Source: Terrabacter sp. 28 (lineage in GTDB: Bacteria > Actinomycetota > Actinomycetes > Actinomycetales > Dermatophilaceae). Taken from it: a stretch of 64,000 nt of DNA. Position 1 is the first letter of the stretch, and every line of letters starts with the position of its first letter. Below the pieces are notes generated by a model, which saw only the letters and a list, made by a program, of their open reading frames with translations, was not told the origin of the DNA and ran no database searches. The stretch spans positions 93,328-157,327 of the forward strand of contig JYOE01000014.1 in assembly GCA_000955875.1 (NCBI GenBank), read 5' to 3'. The position numbers and the translations under genes were made by a program. This document shows positions 48,026 to 57,628 of this stretch, in pieces.

Positions 48026-49561
48026 GTGCCGTCCGAAAGTCCGACCTTCGATCTCGTCATCGCGGCGAACCGGCTTCCTGTCGACAAGGTCGTCACCGAC
48101 GCCGGGGAGGTCGAATGGCGCCGCAGCCCCGGCGGCCTCGTGACCGCGATGGAGTCCGTCATGCGCAGCCAGCCCGGCGCCTGGGTCGGTTGGGCCGGCG
48201 ACGCGGGCGAGGCTCCCGAGCCGTTCGACGAGGACGGCATCCACCTGCACCCCGTCGCGCTGTCGGCCGAGGAGGTGCGCGACTACTACGAGGGCTTCTC
48301 CAACGACACCCTGTGGCCGATCTACCACGACGTGATCGTGCCGGCGACGTTCCACCGCGAGTGGTGGGCCGCCTACCGCGCCGTCAACGAGCGGTTCGCG
48401 CATGCCATCGCCGAGGTGGCAGCCGAGGGCGCCCGCGTCTGGGTGCAGGACTACCAGCTGCAGCTCGTTCCGGCGCTCGTGCGCAAGCTGCGCCCCGACG
48501 TGCGCATCGGCTGGTTCAACCACATCCCGTTCCCGCCCGTCGAGCTCTTCGCGCAGCTGCCCTGGCGCACCCAGCTGCTCGAGGGGCTGCTGGGCGCCGA
48601 CTTCCTCGGCTTCCAGCGCCAGGCGGACGCCCGCAACTTCGTGCGCGCCTGCCGCCAGCTCCTCGGCGCACCGACCAAGCGTGACCTCGTCACCGTGGAG
48701 GGCCAGCACCGTCGCGTCCGCGCCGCAGCGATCCCGATCTCCGTCGACTTCCGAGGGCTCGAGGAGCTCGCCAAGCGGCCCGACGTCATGGCCCGGGCCC
48801 GAGAGATCCGCGAGAGCCTCGGCAACCCCGACGTGCTGATGCTCGGGGTCGACCGCCTCGACTACACCAAGGGGATCCGGCACCGGCTCAAGGCCTACGA
48901 GGAGCTGCTCTCGGAGCGCCGTCTGGGGCCCCCCGACGTCACCCTCGTGCAGGTCGCGACACCGAGCCGTGAGCGCGTCGAGGCCTACCGGCAGCTGCGC
49001 AACGAGATCGAGCAGACGGTCGGGCGCATCAACGGCGAGCTCGGCCAGATCGGCGCCCCGGCGGTGCACTACCTGCACCACTCCTACCCGCGCGAGGAGA
49101 TGGCGGCCCTCTTCCAGGCGGCCGACGTCATGCTCGTCACGCCCCTGCGCGACGGCATGAACCTCGTGGCCAAGGAGTACGTCACCTGCCGACACGACCT
49201 CGGCGGGGCCCTCGTGCTCTCGGAGTTCACCGGGGCCTGGCACGAGCTGCACCAGGCCTTCGCGTGCAACCCGCACGACATCGAGGGCCTCAAGCAGACG
49301 ATCCTGCGGGCCATCAACACGCCCGCCAAGGACAAGCAGCGCATCATGAAGGCGCTGCGCCGCCGGGTCGCCGACCACGACGTGCAGCGCTGGGCGGCCC
49401 GCTACCTCGCCGCCCTCGACGCCGCCCCCGAGCAGCCAAAGCCCGACCCGCGTGGCCGACCGAACCCGCACGCCGAGGAGGCACCGCTCATGCCCTCCCC
49501 GAACGAGCAGACCCGCGCTGCACGGCAGTCCGGTTCGTCGCAGACCGGGTGGCGCTCATGA
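48026..49561 (+). CDS. otsA: Trehalose-6-phosphate synthase
   Basis: 511 residues, GT20 family. Joins UDP- or ADP-glucose with glucose-6-phosphate to trehalose-6-phosphate. Landmarks: VIAANRLPVDK and RRSPGGLVTAM at the N-terminus, VWVQDYQLQLVPALVRKLRPD and GWFNHIPFPPVELFAQLPW, GVDRLDYTKGIRHRL, and TPLRDGMNLVAKEYV near residue 380. GTG at 48026 follows AGGAGC by 9 bases and is preferred over an in-frame TTG at 47993. A Pro/Arg-rich tail of about 40 residues extends past the fold. Its stop overlaps otsB (ATGA). Confidence 0.97.
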   Translation: MPSESPTFDLVIAANRLPVDKVVTDAGEVEWRRSPGGLVTAMESVMRSQPGAWVGWAGDAGEAPEPFDEDGIHLHPVALSAEEVRDYYEGFSNDTLWPIYHDVIVPATFHREWWAAYRAVNERFAHAIAEVAAEGARVWVQDYQLQLVPALVRKLRPDVRIGWFNHIPFPPVELFAQLPWRTQLLEGLLGADFLGFQRQADARNFVRACRQLLGAPTKRDLVTVEGQHRRVRAAAIPISVDFRGLEELAKRPDVMARAREIRESLGNPDVLMLGVDRLDYTKGIRHRLKAYEELLSERRLGPPDVTLVQVATPSRERVEAYRQLRNEIEQTVGRINGELGQIGAPAVHYLHHSYPREEMAALFQAADVMLVTPLRDGMNLVAKEYVTCRHDLGGALVLSEFTGAWHELHQAFACNPHDIEGLKQTILRAINTPAKDKQRIMKALRRRVADHDVQRWAARYLAALDAAPEQPKPDPRGRPNPHAEEAPLMPSPNEQTRAARQSGSSQTGWRS

Positions 49562-50361
49562 GCGCCGAGGTGCCGAGCAGCGAGGTGCTCGAGCGCGCGG
49601 CCGGCGCGTCGACGCTGCTCGTGGCCACCGACTTCGACGGCGTGCTCGCGCCCTTCGAGGCGGAGCCGATGGACGCCGCCCCGCTGCCGGGCACCATGGA
49701 CACCCTGCGCGCCCTCGCAGCCCTCCCCCACGTCCACGTCGCCGTCGTGTCCGGCCGTGACCTCGAGACCCTGCGCACCCTGACCGGACTCGAGCCCGAC
49801 GAGGAGATCGTGCTCATCGGCAGCCACGGCGCGGAGTCGTCCAGCGAGGCGGTGCGTGAAGCCATGGAGGCCGCCGCCGTCACGCCCGACGACGAGGTGA
49901 CGCTCGCCGAGCTCCGTTCCGACATCGAGGCGCTCGTCAAGGAGTCGCACCCCGAGGCCGGCATCGAGTACAAGTCGGCGGCCGTCGTCGTCCACGTCCG
50001 CGGGCTGCCGCGCGAGGTCGGCGACGCGGCCATCGCCGACGCGCGCCGGGTCGGGCTCGACCACTCGGGCGTCAAGGTGCTCAAGGGCAAGTCGGTGCTC
50101 GAGCTGTCGGTCTCGCACGCCGACAAGGGATCTGCCGTGACCGCTCTCGGACGTCATGTCGGCGCCACGGCCCGGGTCTACCTGGGCGACGACGTCACCG
50201 ACGAGGACGCCTTCATGCGCATGACCCGTCCCGAGGACGTGACCGTCAAGGTCGGCACCGGCTCGACCGCGGCTCGCTACCGCGTCGCCGACGAGGCCGC
50301 CGCCGCCGAGCTGCTCACCGAGCTCTGCCGCCTGGCCTCAGCCACTCACGTCGCCGGCTGA
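49558..50361 (+). CDS. otsB: Trehalose-6-phosphate phosphatase
   Basis: 267 residues, HAD superfamily. Motif I ATDFDGVLAPF (about residue 25; the usual DxDGTL has GVL here), motif II VAVVSGRDLETL, cap-side SHGAESS, and motif IV YLGDDVTDEDAF near residue 205. It removes the phosphate to give trehalose. ATG at 49558 overlaps the otsA stop, so the two steps are translationally coupled. Confidence 0.95.
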   Translation: MSAEVPSSEVLERAAGASTLLVATDFDGVLAPFEAEPMDAAPLPGTMDTLRALAALPHVHVAVVSGRDLETLRTLTGLEPDEEIVLIGSHGAESSSEAVREAMEAAAVTPDDEVTLAELRSDIEALVKESHPEAGIEYKSAAVVVHVRGLPREVGDAAIADARRVGLDHSGVKVLKGKSVLELSVSHADKGSAVTALGRHVGATARVYLGDDVTDEDAFMRMTRPEDVTVKVGTGSTAARYRVADEAAAAELLTELCRLASATHVAG

Positions 50362-50435
50362 CGGTCGCCGCAGGGACCGCGCAGGACCTTCGTGGGCCTG
50401 GGCGTATGCCGGCCGGCCGGGTCAGGTGCGTGCGC

Positions 50436-51449
50436 TCAGTGGCGCCGGACGGCGCCGGTCGAGCCGCGCACGACCAGCTCGGGGCGGAAGACGTACTCCG
50501 CTCTCGGGGAGGGCTGCCCGGCGATCTCGTCGAGCAGGGCACGCACCGTGGCGGCGCTCATCGCGTTGACGCTCTGGCGCACCGTCGTCAGCGGCGGGTC
50601 GGTGAAGGCGATCAGGGTGGAGTCGTCGTAGCCGACGACCGAGAAGTCGCGCGGCACGTTGAGCCCACGCTTGCGGGCCTCGCGGATCGCTCCGAGCGCC
50701 ATGAGGTCCGAGCCGCAGACCACAGCCGTCGCGCCCCGGTCGAGCAGCCGACCGGCAGCGGAGGCACCGCCCTCGACGCTGAAGAGCGAGCGCTCGATGA
50801 GGGCGTCGACGTCCGAGCGCCCGGTGAGCTCCTGCATCGAGTGCCGGAACCCGGTGATCTTGCGGATGACCGGCACGTAGCGGTCGGGCCCGACGGCCAG
50901 GCCGATCTCACGGTGTCCGAGGCTGACGAGGTGCTCCAGCGCGAGACCCATCGAGGCGACGTCGTCGTTGCTGATGAACGGCGCGTCCACGCCCTCGATG
51001 AAGCCGTTGACGAGCACGAGCGGCAGGTTGCGGTCTCGCAGCGCGATGTAGCGGTCGGGGTCGGTCGTCGTGTCGGCGTGCAGTCCGGAGATGAAGATGA
51101 TGCCGGCGACGCCGCGCTCGAGCAGCATCTGCACGTAGTCGTCCTCGTGCACGCCGCCCGCGACCTGGGTGCACAGCACCGGCGTGTAGCCGTTCTGCGC
51201 GAGCGAGTTCTCGATGATCTGCGCGAACGCCGGGAAGATCGGGTTCGTCAGCTCGGGGACGATGAGCCCCACGAGCCCGGCGCTCTTGCGCCGCAAGCGA
51301 CTCGGCCGGTCGTAGCCCAGCACGTCGAGCGCCGTCAGCACCGCCTGCCGGGTCGACTCTGCGACCCCCGGCTTGCCGTTGAGCACGCGCGACACGGTGG
51401 CCTCTGACACGCTCGCCTGGTCGGCGATGTCCCGCAGTCGTGCCTTCAC
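50436..51449 (-). CDS. LacI-family regulator of the maltose-type operon
   Basis: 337 residues. The HTH RLRDIADQASVSEATVSRVLNG at the N-terminus is followed by a periplasmic-binding-protein-like sensor domain (VGLIVPELTNPIFPAFAQIIE, and so on). It is the last gene of malEFG-GH13-lacI, one base after the GH13 stop, as in MalR-controlled systems. Likely represses the operon in the absence of maltodextrin or trehalose; GCAAGnnnTTGC sites upstream of malE are candidate operators. GTG at 51449 follows GGGGAAGG; the extension to 51473 is not supported. Confidence 0.93.
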   Translation of the reverse strand: MKARLRDIADQASVSEATVSRVLNGKPGVAESTRQAVLTALDVLGYDRPSRLRRKSAGLVGLIVPELTNPIFPAFAQIIENSLAQNGYTPVLCTQVAGGVHEDDYVQMLLERGVAGIIFISGLHADTTTDPDRYIALRDRNLPLVLVNGFIEGVDAPFISNDDVASMGLALEHLVSLGHREIGLAVGPDRYVPVIRKITGFRHSMQELTGRSDVDALIERSLFSVEGGASAAGRLLDRGATAVVCGSDLMALGAIREARKRGLNVPRDFSVVGYDDSTLIAFTDPPLTTVRQSVNAMSAATVRALLDEIAGQPSPRAEYVFRPELVVRGSTGAVRRH

Positions 51450-51450
51450 G

Positions 51451-53337
51451 TCACCTTCCCCTTCGGCGCGCATGACGCGGCCCGTCGTCCGCGGGTCTCC
51501 ACGTCCAGATGCTGACGCCCGGACCCGTGGCGCTCAGTGTGACAGCACGCTTCCCGATCTTCGGCCGGGGTCCGTATTCCGATGTGCCCGACCCGATTCC
51601 GGCGAGGTGTCGCGCGTCCAGGACGACGGGTTCGTGAGCGGCGCGGGCGACGTGGACGAGCGCGACCTCGTCGAGGGTCTCGCGCAGGTAGACCATGGCG
51701 TCACCGTCGGCGTGCACCCAGCGCAGACCACCGCGACGGAGCGCGACCGAGCGCTGGCGAGCCGCGATGAGCCCACGGTAGACCTCGAGCGTCTTTGCGT
51801 CCCAGTCCTTCTCGTCCCACGGCATGGGCCGCCGACCGTCCTCGCCGAAGGTGCCCTCCATGCCGATCTCGTCACCGTAGGTGAGCATCGGCATCGACGG
51901 GAAGGTGAAGAGCAGGCCGGCTGCGGCCTCGACGGAGTCCGGGCCCACGAGGGTGCGGATGCGGGGCACGTCGTGCGAGCCGACGAGGTTGAAGGAGTGC
52001 ACCAGCGACTGCCAGGCGATGCGCGAGGTGAAGTCGCGCATCGTCTCGACGACCGAACCGGCGTCGAGCAGGGGCAACGGAACGGGTGCCCCGAGGAAGC
52101 GGGGGTCCTTCGGCTCCTGCCGCAGCCACGTCCAGGCCGGCTTGCAGAACCCGGCGTAGTTCATGACCCCGTGCCAGCCGTCGCCGGGCATGTCGACGGT
52201 GTAGTCGTGGAAGTGCTCGCCGACGAGGAGCGCGTCGGGGGCCACGCGACCCATGACGTCGCGCATCTGCCGGGCGACGTCGTGGTTGACGTCGGTGTCG
52301 CGCCAGCGGCCGGTCATGTTGGCGACGTCGACGCGCCACCCGTCGAGGCCACCGGAGCGACCGAGCCACTTGCGCACGACGCCCTGCGGGTCCTCGAAGA
52401 TGCGGCGTCGCAGCGCGGCGTTGAGGTGGTTGAGCTTCGGCAGGGAGGGCACGCCGAGCCAGGCGACGTAGTCTCCGTCCTCCCAGATGTAGTAGTCACG
52501 CTCGGGCTTGCTCTTGCCGCCCGGCCCGGCCGCTGCGAGGAACCACTCGTGGGCGTTGCCCGTGTGGTTCGTCGTGAAGTCGCCCATGACCTTCATGCCG
52601 CGCTCGTGCGCCGTCTTGGTGAGCCGGCGAAGGGCCGGTGCGCCGCCGAGCAGCGGGTCGATCTGCTCGAACGACGAGGCGTCGTACCGGTGGTTGGAGC
52701 GGGCAGGGAAGAACGGCGTCAGGTAGACGACGTCGACGCCGAGCGACTCGAGGTGGTCGAGGTGCTCGGTGATGCCGTCGAGGTCGCCGCCGTAGAGCTG
52801 GTGCGCGACTCCCTTCGAGCTGATGTCGACCGGGTCGGACCACTCGGCCGGGATCGCCCAGTCGGGCGTCTCGTGCCGGTCGGCACTCTTCGAGCGCGCG
52901 AAGCGGTCGGGGAAGATCTGGTAGACCACCGACCCCAGCGCCCACTCCGGCGGCGGCGAGTCGTGCGCGACGAGCCGGAAGTCTCCGGCGTCGGGCACGT
53001 CGCGCCGGTGCACGCCGGCCCCGTTGAGCCACGCGTACTTCGTCGGGCCACCGGTGAGCAGGAAGCGGTAGTTGGTGACGGGGTTGTGGCACGTCAGGCT
53101 CGCGCGCCACCAGTCGTCGCTCGCCGTGGTGCGCACCCTCTTGGCAACGGTGAACGTCGCCTCGCCGTCGGGTGCCGTGCGCACGTGGACGGCATCGACC
53201 TCGGCCTCGAGCGGCACGCGTACCAGGACGTCGACGCGGTCACCCAGTCGCGGGGCGAGGTTCGAGACGTACCGCCCCGACCCGTCGTGGTGCGGCTGGC
53301 TCAGCCACGTGTCGCGGCGGGTCGGGGCAGGGCTCAC
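51451..53337 (-). CDS. GH13 alpha-glucosidase/maltodextrinase-like enzyme
   Basis: 628 residues. An N-terminal beta domain (about 1-120) of the neopullulanase/cyclomaltodextrinase type precedes the catalytic barrel, which begins LGSVVYQIFPDRFARS. Catalytic residues: nucleophile in DGWRVDVANM (about 345), acid/base in LLVGEHFHDY (about 382) and the third Asp in NLVGSHDVPRI (about 455). No signal peptide, so it acts on imported maltodextrins in the cytoplasm. GTG at 53337 overlaps the malG stop. Its position inside the mal operon supports this role. Confidence 0.92.
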   Translation of the reverse strand: MSPAPTRRDTWLSQPHHDGSGRYVSNLAPRLGDRVDVLVRVPLEAEVDAVHVRTAPDGEATFTVAKRVRTTASDDWWRASLTCHNPVTNYRFLLTGGPTKYAWLNGAGVHRRDVPDAGDFRLVAHDSPPPEWALGSVVYQIFPDRFARSKSADRHETPDWAIPAEWSDPVDISSKGVAHQLYGGDLDGITEHLDHLESLGVDVVYLTPFFPARSNHRYDASSFEQIDPLLGGAPALRRLTKTAHERGMKVMGDFTTNHTGNAHEWFLAAAGPGGKSKPERDYYIWEDGDYVAWLGVPSLPKLNHLNAALRRRIFEDPQGVVRKWLGRSGGLDGWRVDVANMTGRWRDTDVNHDVARQMRDVMGRVAPDALLVGEHFHDYTVDMPGDGWHGVMNYAGFCKPAWTWLRQEPKDPRFLGAPVPLPLLDAGSVVETMRDFTSRIAWQSLVHSFNLVGSHDVPRIRTLVGPDSVEAAAGLLFTFPSMPMLTYGDEIGMEGTFGEDGRRPMPWDEKDWDAKTLEVYRGLIAARQRSVALRRGGLRWVHADGDAMVYLRETLDEVALVHVARAAHEPVVLDARHLAGIGSGTSEYGPRPKIGKRAVTLSATGPGVSIWTWRPADDGPRHARRRGR

Positions 53338-54278
53338 TTGACGGATCCGGTGGTGAGACCGCCGACGAGCTGCTTCTGGAAGGCCAGGTAGAGCAGCATG
53401 ACGGGGATCGAGCCGAGCAGGGCGCCCGCCGCGAACGGACCGAACAGCTCGTTGGCGTTGTTGCCGAGGGTCATGCCGTAGAGGCCGACACCGAGCGTCT
53501 GGGTGTCGACGTCGGTGAGGAAGACGCTGGCGAGCATGAACTCGCCGTAGAGGCCCACGAAGACGAGCATGAAGACCGTGACGAGGATCGGCATGACCAG
53601 GCGCAGCGTCATCGTGAAGAAGATGCGCACGTGGCTGGCGCCGTCGACGATGGCCGCCTCGTCGAGCTCGCGGGGCACCGTGTCGAAGTAGCCCTTGAGC
53701 AGCCAGACGTTGGCGCCGAGCGCTCCGCCGAGGTAGGCGAGGATGAGGCCCGTCAGGGTGTTGAGGCCGAACGACGGCAGGGCGTCACTGATGCCGGCGA
53801 AGATGATGTACATCGCGACGATGGCGAGCAGCGCCGGGAAGAACGTCGTCAGCAGCAGGAACATCATGCCGCCGCGCCGGCCCTTGAACCGCAGGCGCGA
53901 GAAGGCGAACGCCGCACAGGCGCCGATGAAGACGGCGCCGATCGCCCCGACGAACGAGATGATCATCGAGTTCTTGTACCAGGTCCAGAACGGGCGCGAG
54001 GTATCGCTGAAGAGGGTGTTGAAGTTCGCCGTGGAGAAGCCCGACGGCCACAGGCTCGCGGTGTTGAGCGTGCCGCTGGGGTTCGTCGCGGCCGACCAGA
54101 TGAAGAGGATCGGGAAGAGCGCCCAGGCCAGGGCCACCAGGCCCAGGGCGTGTCGCCACCACACCCGGCCGCCGAGGCCTGAACGCTTGGGCGACGCGGG
54201 GGTGCTGCTACCGGTCTCGGACCCGACGCGGCTGTCGAGCCGTGGGTCGGTGGGGACGGGGGCGTTGACGGTGGACAT
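53334..54278 (-). CDS. malG: ABC sugar transporter permease (MalG type)
   Basis: 314 residues with six membrane helices. The cytoplasmic EAA loop is YFDTVPRELDEAAIVDGASHVRIFFTM, the docking site for the ATPase. Together with MalF it forms the maltose/maltodextrin channel. An N-terminal polar stretch (residues 1-40) precedes the first helix. ATG at 54278 overlaps the malF stop (TGATG). Confidence 0.95.
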   Translation of the reverse strand: MSTVNAPVPTDPRLDSRVGSETGSSTPASPKRSGLGGRVWWRHALGLVALAWALFPILFIWSAATNPSGTLNTASLWPSGFSTANFNTLFSDTSRPFWTWYKNSMIISFVGAIGAVFIGACAAFAFSRLRFKGRRGGMMFLLLTTFFPALLAIVAMYIIFAGISDALPSFGLNTLTGLILAYLGGALGANVWLLKGYFDTVPRELDEAAIVDGASHVRIFFTMTLRLVMPILVTVFMLVFVGLYGEFMLASVFLTDVDTQTLGVGLYGMTLGNNANELFGPFAAGALLGSIPVMLLYLAFQKQLVGGLTTGSVK

Positions 54279-55819
54279 CAGTTGACCTCCTCGAGGGCCT
54301 TGGTGCGCCGGAAGCCCGGGATGCTCATGAGCGCCACGAGCAGGAAGATCACGACCGAGACCGCGGCGGCGAAGCCGTAGTTGGGAGCGGTGCCCGAGAA
54401 GGCCAGGCGGTACGCGTACGTGATGAGCAGGTCGCTCGACCCGATCGAGGTGTCGACGCCGCTGAACGGGCCACCCTTGGTCAGCAGGTAGATGAGACCG
54501 AAGTTGTTGAAGTTGAAGGCGAACGACGCGAGCAGCAGCGGCCCGACCGCCACCAGCAGCAGCGGCATGATGATCGAGCGGAGAGTGCGGAAGGCGTTGG
54601 CGCCGTCGATGGTCGCCGCCTCGCGCACGTCCTGCGGGATCGACTGCAGCGCACCGGTGCAGACGATGAACATGTAGGGGAAGCCCAGCCAGAGGTTCGT
54701 GATGAGGATCGCGGCTTTGGCACCGAAGTCGGTGCCGAGCCAGTCGATCGACAGCCCGAGGGTCTGGTTGATGATGCCGTAGTCCTGGTTGAACATGCCC
54801 TTCCACACCAGCGCAGTGACGAAGCCGGGCAGCGCGTACGGGAGGATCAGCAGCGAACGGTAGATGGCCTTGCCGCGCAGCCTCGGGTCGTTGAAGAGCA
54901 GCGCGATGAGCATGCCGAGCAGGAAGGTCGAGAGCACCGACACGACGGCGAAGACGACGTTCCAGATGAAGATCTTGATGAAGCCGCTGCGGATCGTGTC
55001 GTCGGTGAGGATGCGCGTGTAGTTGGAGAGCCCGATGCCCTCCTTCCAGCCCTGCGGGAAGGACTGCGAGGCGTCGGCGGTGTTGACCCACCGGGCGTCG
55101 CGCGGCTCGTAGACGGTCGGCGGCTGCGTGGAGGTGTCCGTGAGGCGATCGGCCTTGGCGTCGTAGCTGACGCTGGACTTGCCCTCGAAGGCCTCGGACA
55201 GTCCGACCGGCTTCACACCTCCACCGTCGCTGGTGGGGACGGCCAGGGACTGGAGGTCCTTGCGGGCGTTGACCTGTCGCGCATTGAGGATGGAGTAGCC
55301 GGGCGCCTTGGTGATCTTGCCGACCGGCGTCTTCTCGACGCCCGCGGCGTCGAGCGGCTTCAGGCCGGTCTTGTCACCCACGAACGTCGAGCCGTCGGGC
55401 TTGGTCAGCAGCAGGACGAGGTCGCCCGTGGTGACGCTGTCGCCCTCCTTGGTCGCGACCGACATCTTGTAGCGCGGGGTGTTGGGCACCTCGCGCACCG
55501 ACTGGGCGATGATGTCGGAGATCGACTGCTCTTTGGTGTTGAGGTGTCCGTCGCCGTAGTTCGTCAGCGAGAGGTTCGCGGTGTAGAGCACCGGGAAGAG
55601 CTGGAAGAGGGCCATGAAGATGAGGCCCGGCACGAGGTACTTCAGCGGGACGGCGCGTCGGGTCGCGTAGACGGCGAGGATCCCCATCCCCACCAGGCCG
55701 GCGATGACGACGGCCGTCACGTTGCCTGCCGCGGCCAGCTTGGCGGCGATCCACAGGATGCCGGCCAGCGTCGCGATGATGAGGACCCACTTGATCGCGA
55801 GCGCGATGGGCTTGGTCAT
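54278..55819 (-). CDS. malF: ABC sugar transporter permease (MalF type)
   Basis: 513 residues. Two N-terminal helices plus six core helices flank a large external loop (about residues 95-250), the P2-type loop of MalF that contacts the binding protein. The EAA loop is LQSIPQDVREAATIDGANAFRTL. ATG at 55819 follows AAAGGA. Transports the sugar delivered by MalE. Confidence 0.95.
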   Translation of the reverse strand: MTKPIALAIKWVLIIATLAGILWIAAKLAAAGNVTAVVIAGLVGMGILAVYATRRAVPLKYLVPGLIFMALFQLFPVLYTANLSLTNYGDGHLNTKEQSISDIIAQSVREVPNTPRYKMSVATKEGDSVTTGDLVLLLTKPDGSTFVGDKTGLKPLDAAGVEKTPVGKITKAPGYSILNARQVNARKDLQSLAVPTSDGGGVKPVGLSEAFEGKSSVSYDAKADRLTDTSTQPPTVYEPRDARWVNTADASQSFPQGWKEGIGLSNYTRILTDDTIRSGFIKIFIWNVVFAVVSVLSTFLLGMLIALLFNDPRLRGKAIYRSLLILPYALPGFVTALVWKGMFNQDYGIINQTLGLSIDWLGTDFGAKAAILITNLWLGFPYMFIVCTGALQSIPQDVREAATIDGANAFRTLRSIIMPLLLVAVGPLLLASFAFNFNNFGLIYLLTKGGPFSGVDTSIGSSDLLITYAYRLAFSGTAPNYGFAAAVSVVIFLLVALMSIPGFRRTKALEEVN

Positions 55820-55940
55820 GTGACACGTCCTTTTGCGCCGAGCCGGCGCCGTTGCCGTAGGTGCACGGAGGGGGTGGGGTCTCTCGTGCTCAGCGTCTCG
55901 AGAGGCCCCGGGGTGCGGCCGGGACCGAGCGGGCCTGGCC

Positions 55941-55980
55941 GGGACCCGGGGCCCGCCGCATGGGCGGACCCCGGGATCCC
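55941..55980. terminator. Intergenic hairpin between malE and malF
   Basis: GGGACCCGGGG and following bases (55941-55957) pair with 55962-55980 (one bulge, one mismatch) to give about 16 pairs. It lies 18 bases after the malE stop. As in other mal operons it probably trims or stabilises the malE part of the message so that binding protein is made in excess. Confidence 0.7.
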
Positions 55981-55997
55981 TTTCAGATCAAGGGAGC

Positions 55998-57323
55998 TCA
56001 GCCCTTGGCGATGTTGGCCGCGATCTCCTTGGCCGCAGCGTCGAGACGCTCCTTGGCGCCGGCCTTGCCGGAGATGATGTCAGCGGTCGCCTGGCCGAAG
56101 GGGCCCCAGACCGAGTTCATCGCCGGGATGTTCGGCATCGGCTTGCCGTCGACACCGGCCTCGTACCAGGCCTTGACGTCGGGGTCGGTCGCGGCGACCT
56201 CGTCGTAGGCCTCCTTGAGAGCCGGCGGACGCTTGCCGACCTCGAAGAGCGCGAGCTGGACGTCCTTGCGCGGGATGTAGTTCGTGACGAACTCCTGCGC
56301 GAGGGTCGCGTTCTTGGCCTTGCTCGAGACGTAGAACATCTGCACGCCGAGGAACGGCTTCATGGCGCCGCCGCCGGAGAGGCTGGGCAGCGGGGCGATG
56401 CCGTAGTTGATGCCGGCCGCCTTGGCCTTGGCGACGCTCCACGGGCCGCTGATCATGAACGGCGCGGCCTTGGAGTCGAAGATCGCGTCCTGGTTCGTGT
56501 CGTCGACGTTGGTCGAGAGGACCTTCTGCTTGCCCAGCTCGGCGAGGACGTCGCCGCCCTTGACGGAGCCGGCGCTGTTGACGATCAGCTTGTTCGGGTC
56601 GTAGTCGCCGTTGGGCTTGGTGCCGAAGATGCCGCCGTCGGCGAACGCCGCGAGGTACGGGTAGGCGAAGTACGCGTTGCCGACCTTGGAGACGAACTGC
56701 GACATGACCTGCTTGGCCTTGCCCTCCTTGACCAGCTTCTGGCCCACGGAGACGAGCTCGTCCATGGTCTTCGGCGGGTTGGGGACGAGGTCCTTGTTGT
56801 ACATGAGGCCGATGTTCTCGACGGCGTAGGGCACGCCGTAGCTCTGGCCGTTGAACTTGGTCGCGGCGATGGCGCTCGGCAGGAACTTCGCGGCGACGTC
56901 GGCGCTCAGGTTGACGGGGGCGACGGTCGAGTTCTGGACGAGCTCGCCCAGCCAGTCGTGCGCACCGACGATGACGTCGGGGCCCTTGCCGACCTTCGTC
57001 GCGTCCTTGAACTGGGCGCGGGTGTCGGTGGAGATCTGGACCTTGACGGTGATGCCGTTCTCGGCGGCGAACTGGTCGGCGTACTTCTGCACGGCCTTCG
57101 AGCGGTCGGCGTCGGTCCAGATGACGAGGTCGACGTTCGCGTCGCGGACAGGAGCGGCGGTGCCGCTCGGCGTCTCCGGGGTGCCGGTCGTGGTGGCGGC
57201 GGCCTTGCTCGTGCCGGCGCCGCCGGTGTTGGACGGGGTGGTGGGGCTGGACCCACCGCAGGCGCTGAGGGCCAGGGCGGCAACACCCGTGACGGCAGCA
57301 GCGCCGAGCGCACGCTTGTGCAT
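55998..57323 (-). CDS. malE: Maltose/maltodextrin-binding lipoprotein
   Basis: 441 residues. A lipoprotein signal ends LALSACGG (lipobox LSAC), followed by a Ser/Thr-rich linker to about residue 60. The rest is a family 1 sugar-binding fold (VDLVIWTDADRSKAVQKYADQF...; KGPDVIVGAHDWLGELV; VGVPYAVENIGLMYNKDLV-type segments; FMISGPWSVAKAKAAG; FEVGKRPPALKEAYDE). It captures sugar outside the membrane for MalFG. ATG at 57323 follows AAAGGAG. First gene of malEFG-GH13-lacI. Confidence 0.96.
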   Translation of the reverse strand: MHKRALGAAAVTGVAALALSACGGSSPTTPSNTGGAGTSKAAATTTGTPETPSGTAAPVRDANVDLVIWTDADRSKAVQKYADQFAAENGITVKVQISTDTRAQFKDATKVGKGPDVIVGAHDWLGELVQNSTVAPVNLSADVAAKFLPSAIAATKFNGQSYGVPYAVENIGLMYNKDLVPNPPKTMDELVSVGQKLVKEGKAKQVMSQFVSKVGNAYFAYPYLAAFADGGIFGTKPNGDYDPNKLIVNSAGSVKGGDVLAELGKQKVLSTNVDDTNQDAIFDSKAAPFMISGPWSVAKAKAAGINYGIAPLPSLSGGGAMKPFLGVQMFYVSSKAKNATLAQEFVTNYIPRKDVQLALFEVGKRPPALKEAYDEVAATDPDVKAWYEAGVDGKPMPNIPAMNSVWGPFGQATADIISGKAGAKERLDAAAKEIAANIAKG

Positions 57324-57381
57324 GGATTCTCCTTTGAAGCCAGGTGGCACACGCCGCCACCGGTTTGTGCCACGGACCTTA

Positions 57382-57427
57382 GCAAGAACTTGCAGGACGT
57401 CGGAACCTCCTTGCAGCAAGTTTTTGC
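57382..57427. promoter_or_regulatory. Two LacI-type operators GCAAGnnnTTGC
   Basis: GCAAGAACTTGC (57382-57393) and GCAAGTTTTTGC (57416-57427) share the pattern GCAAGnnnTTGC, 34 bases apart. An overlapping CTTGCAGCAAG palindrome is at 57410-57420. They lie in the 305-base divergent region 57324-57628 between malE and the ATPase gene, 59 bases from malE. The operon's own LacI regulator is the probable ligand; MalR-type operators in Streptomyces use similar TTGCA/CTTGC words. Confidence 0.72.
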
Positions 57428-57628
57428 AACGTTCTGGACACAGCCGTTGGACAGGCGAAGAAGGTCGCCGCGGGGCAGCCGCACCGGGGACCTCGACTGC
57501 CAGACGGACCGGGGGTGGCCAAGCCGCCACGCTTGGGACATGATGACGATGCCTGCTCACTCGGGCAGGCGCACCTTTACAACGGATCGTCCGGCACGTT
57601 CCTGCCGGTGAAGGAAGGCAATGAAGCC

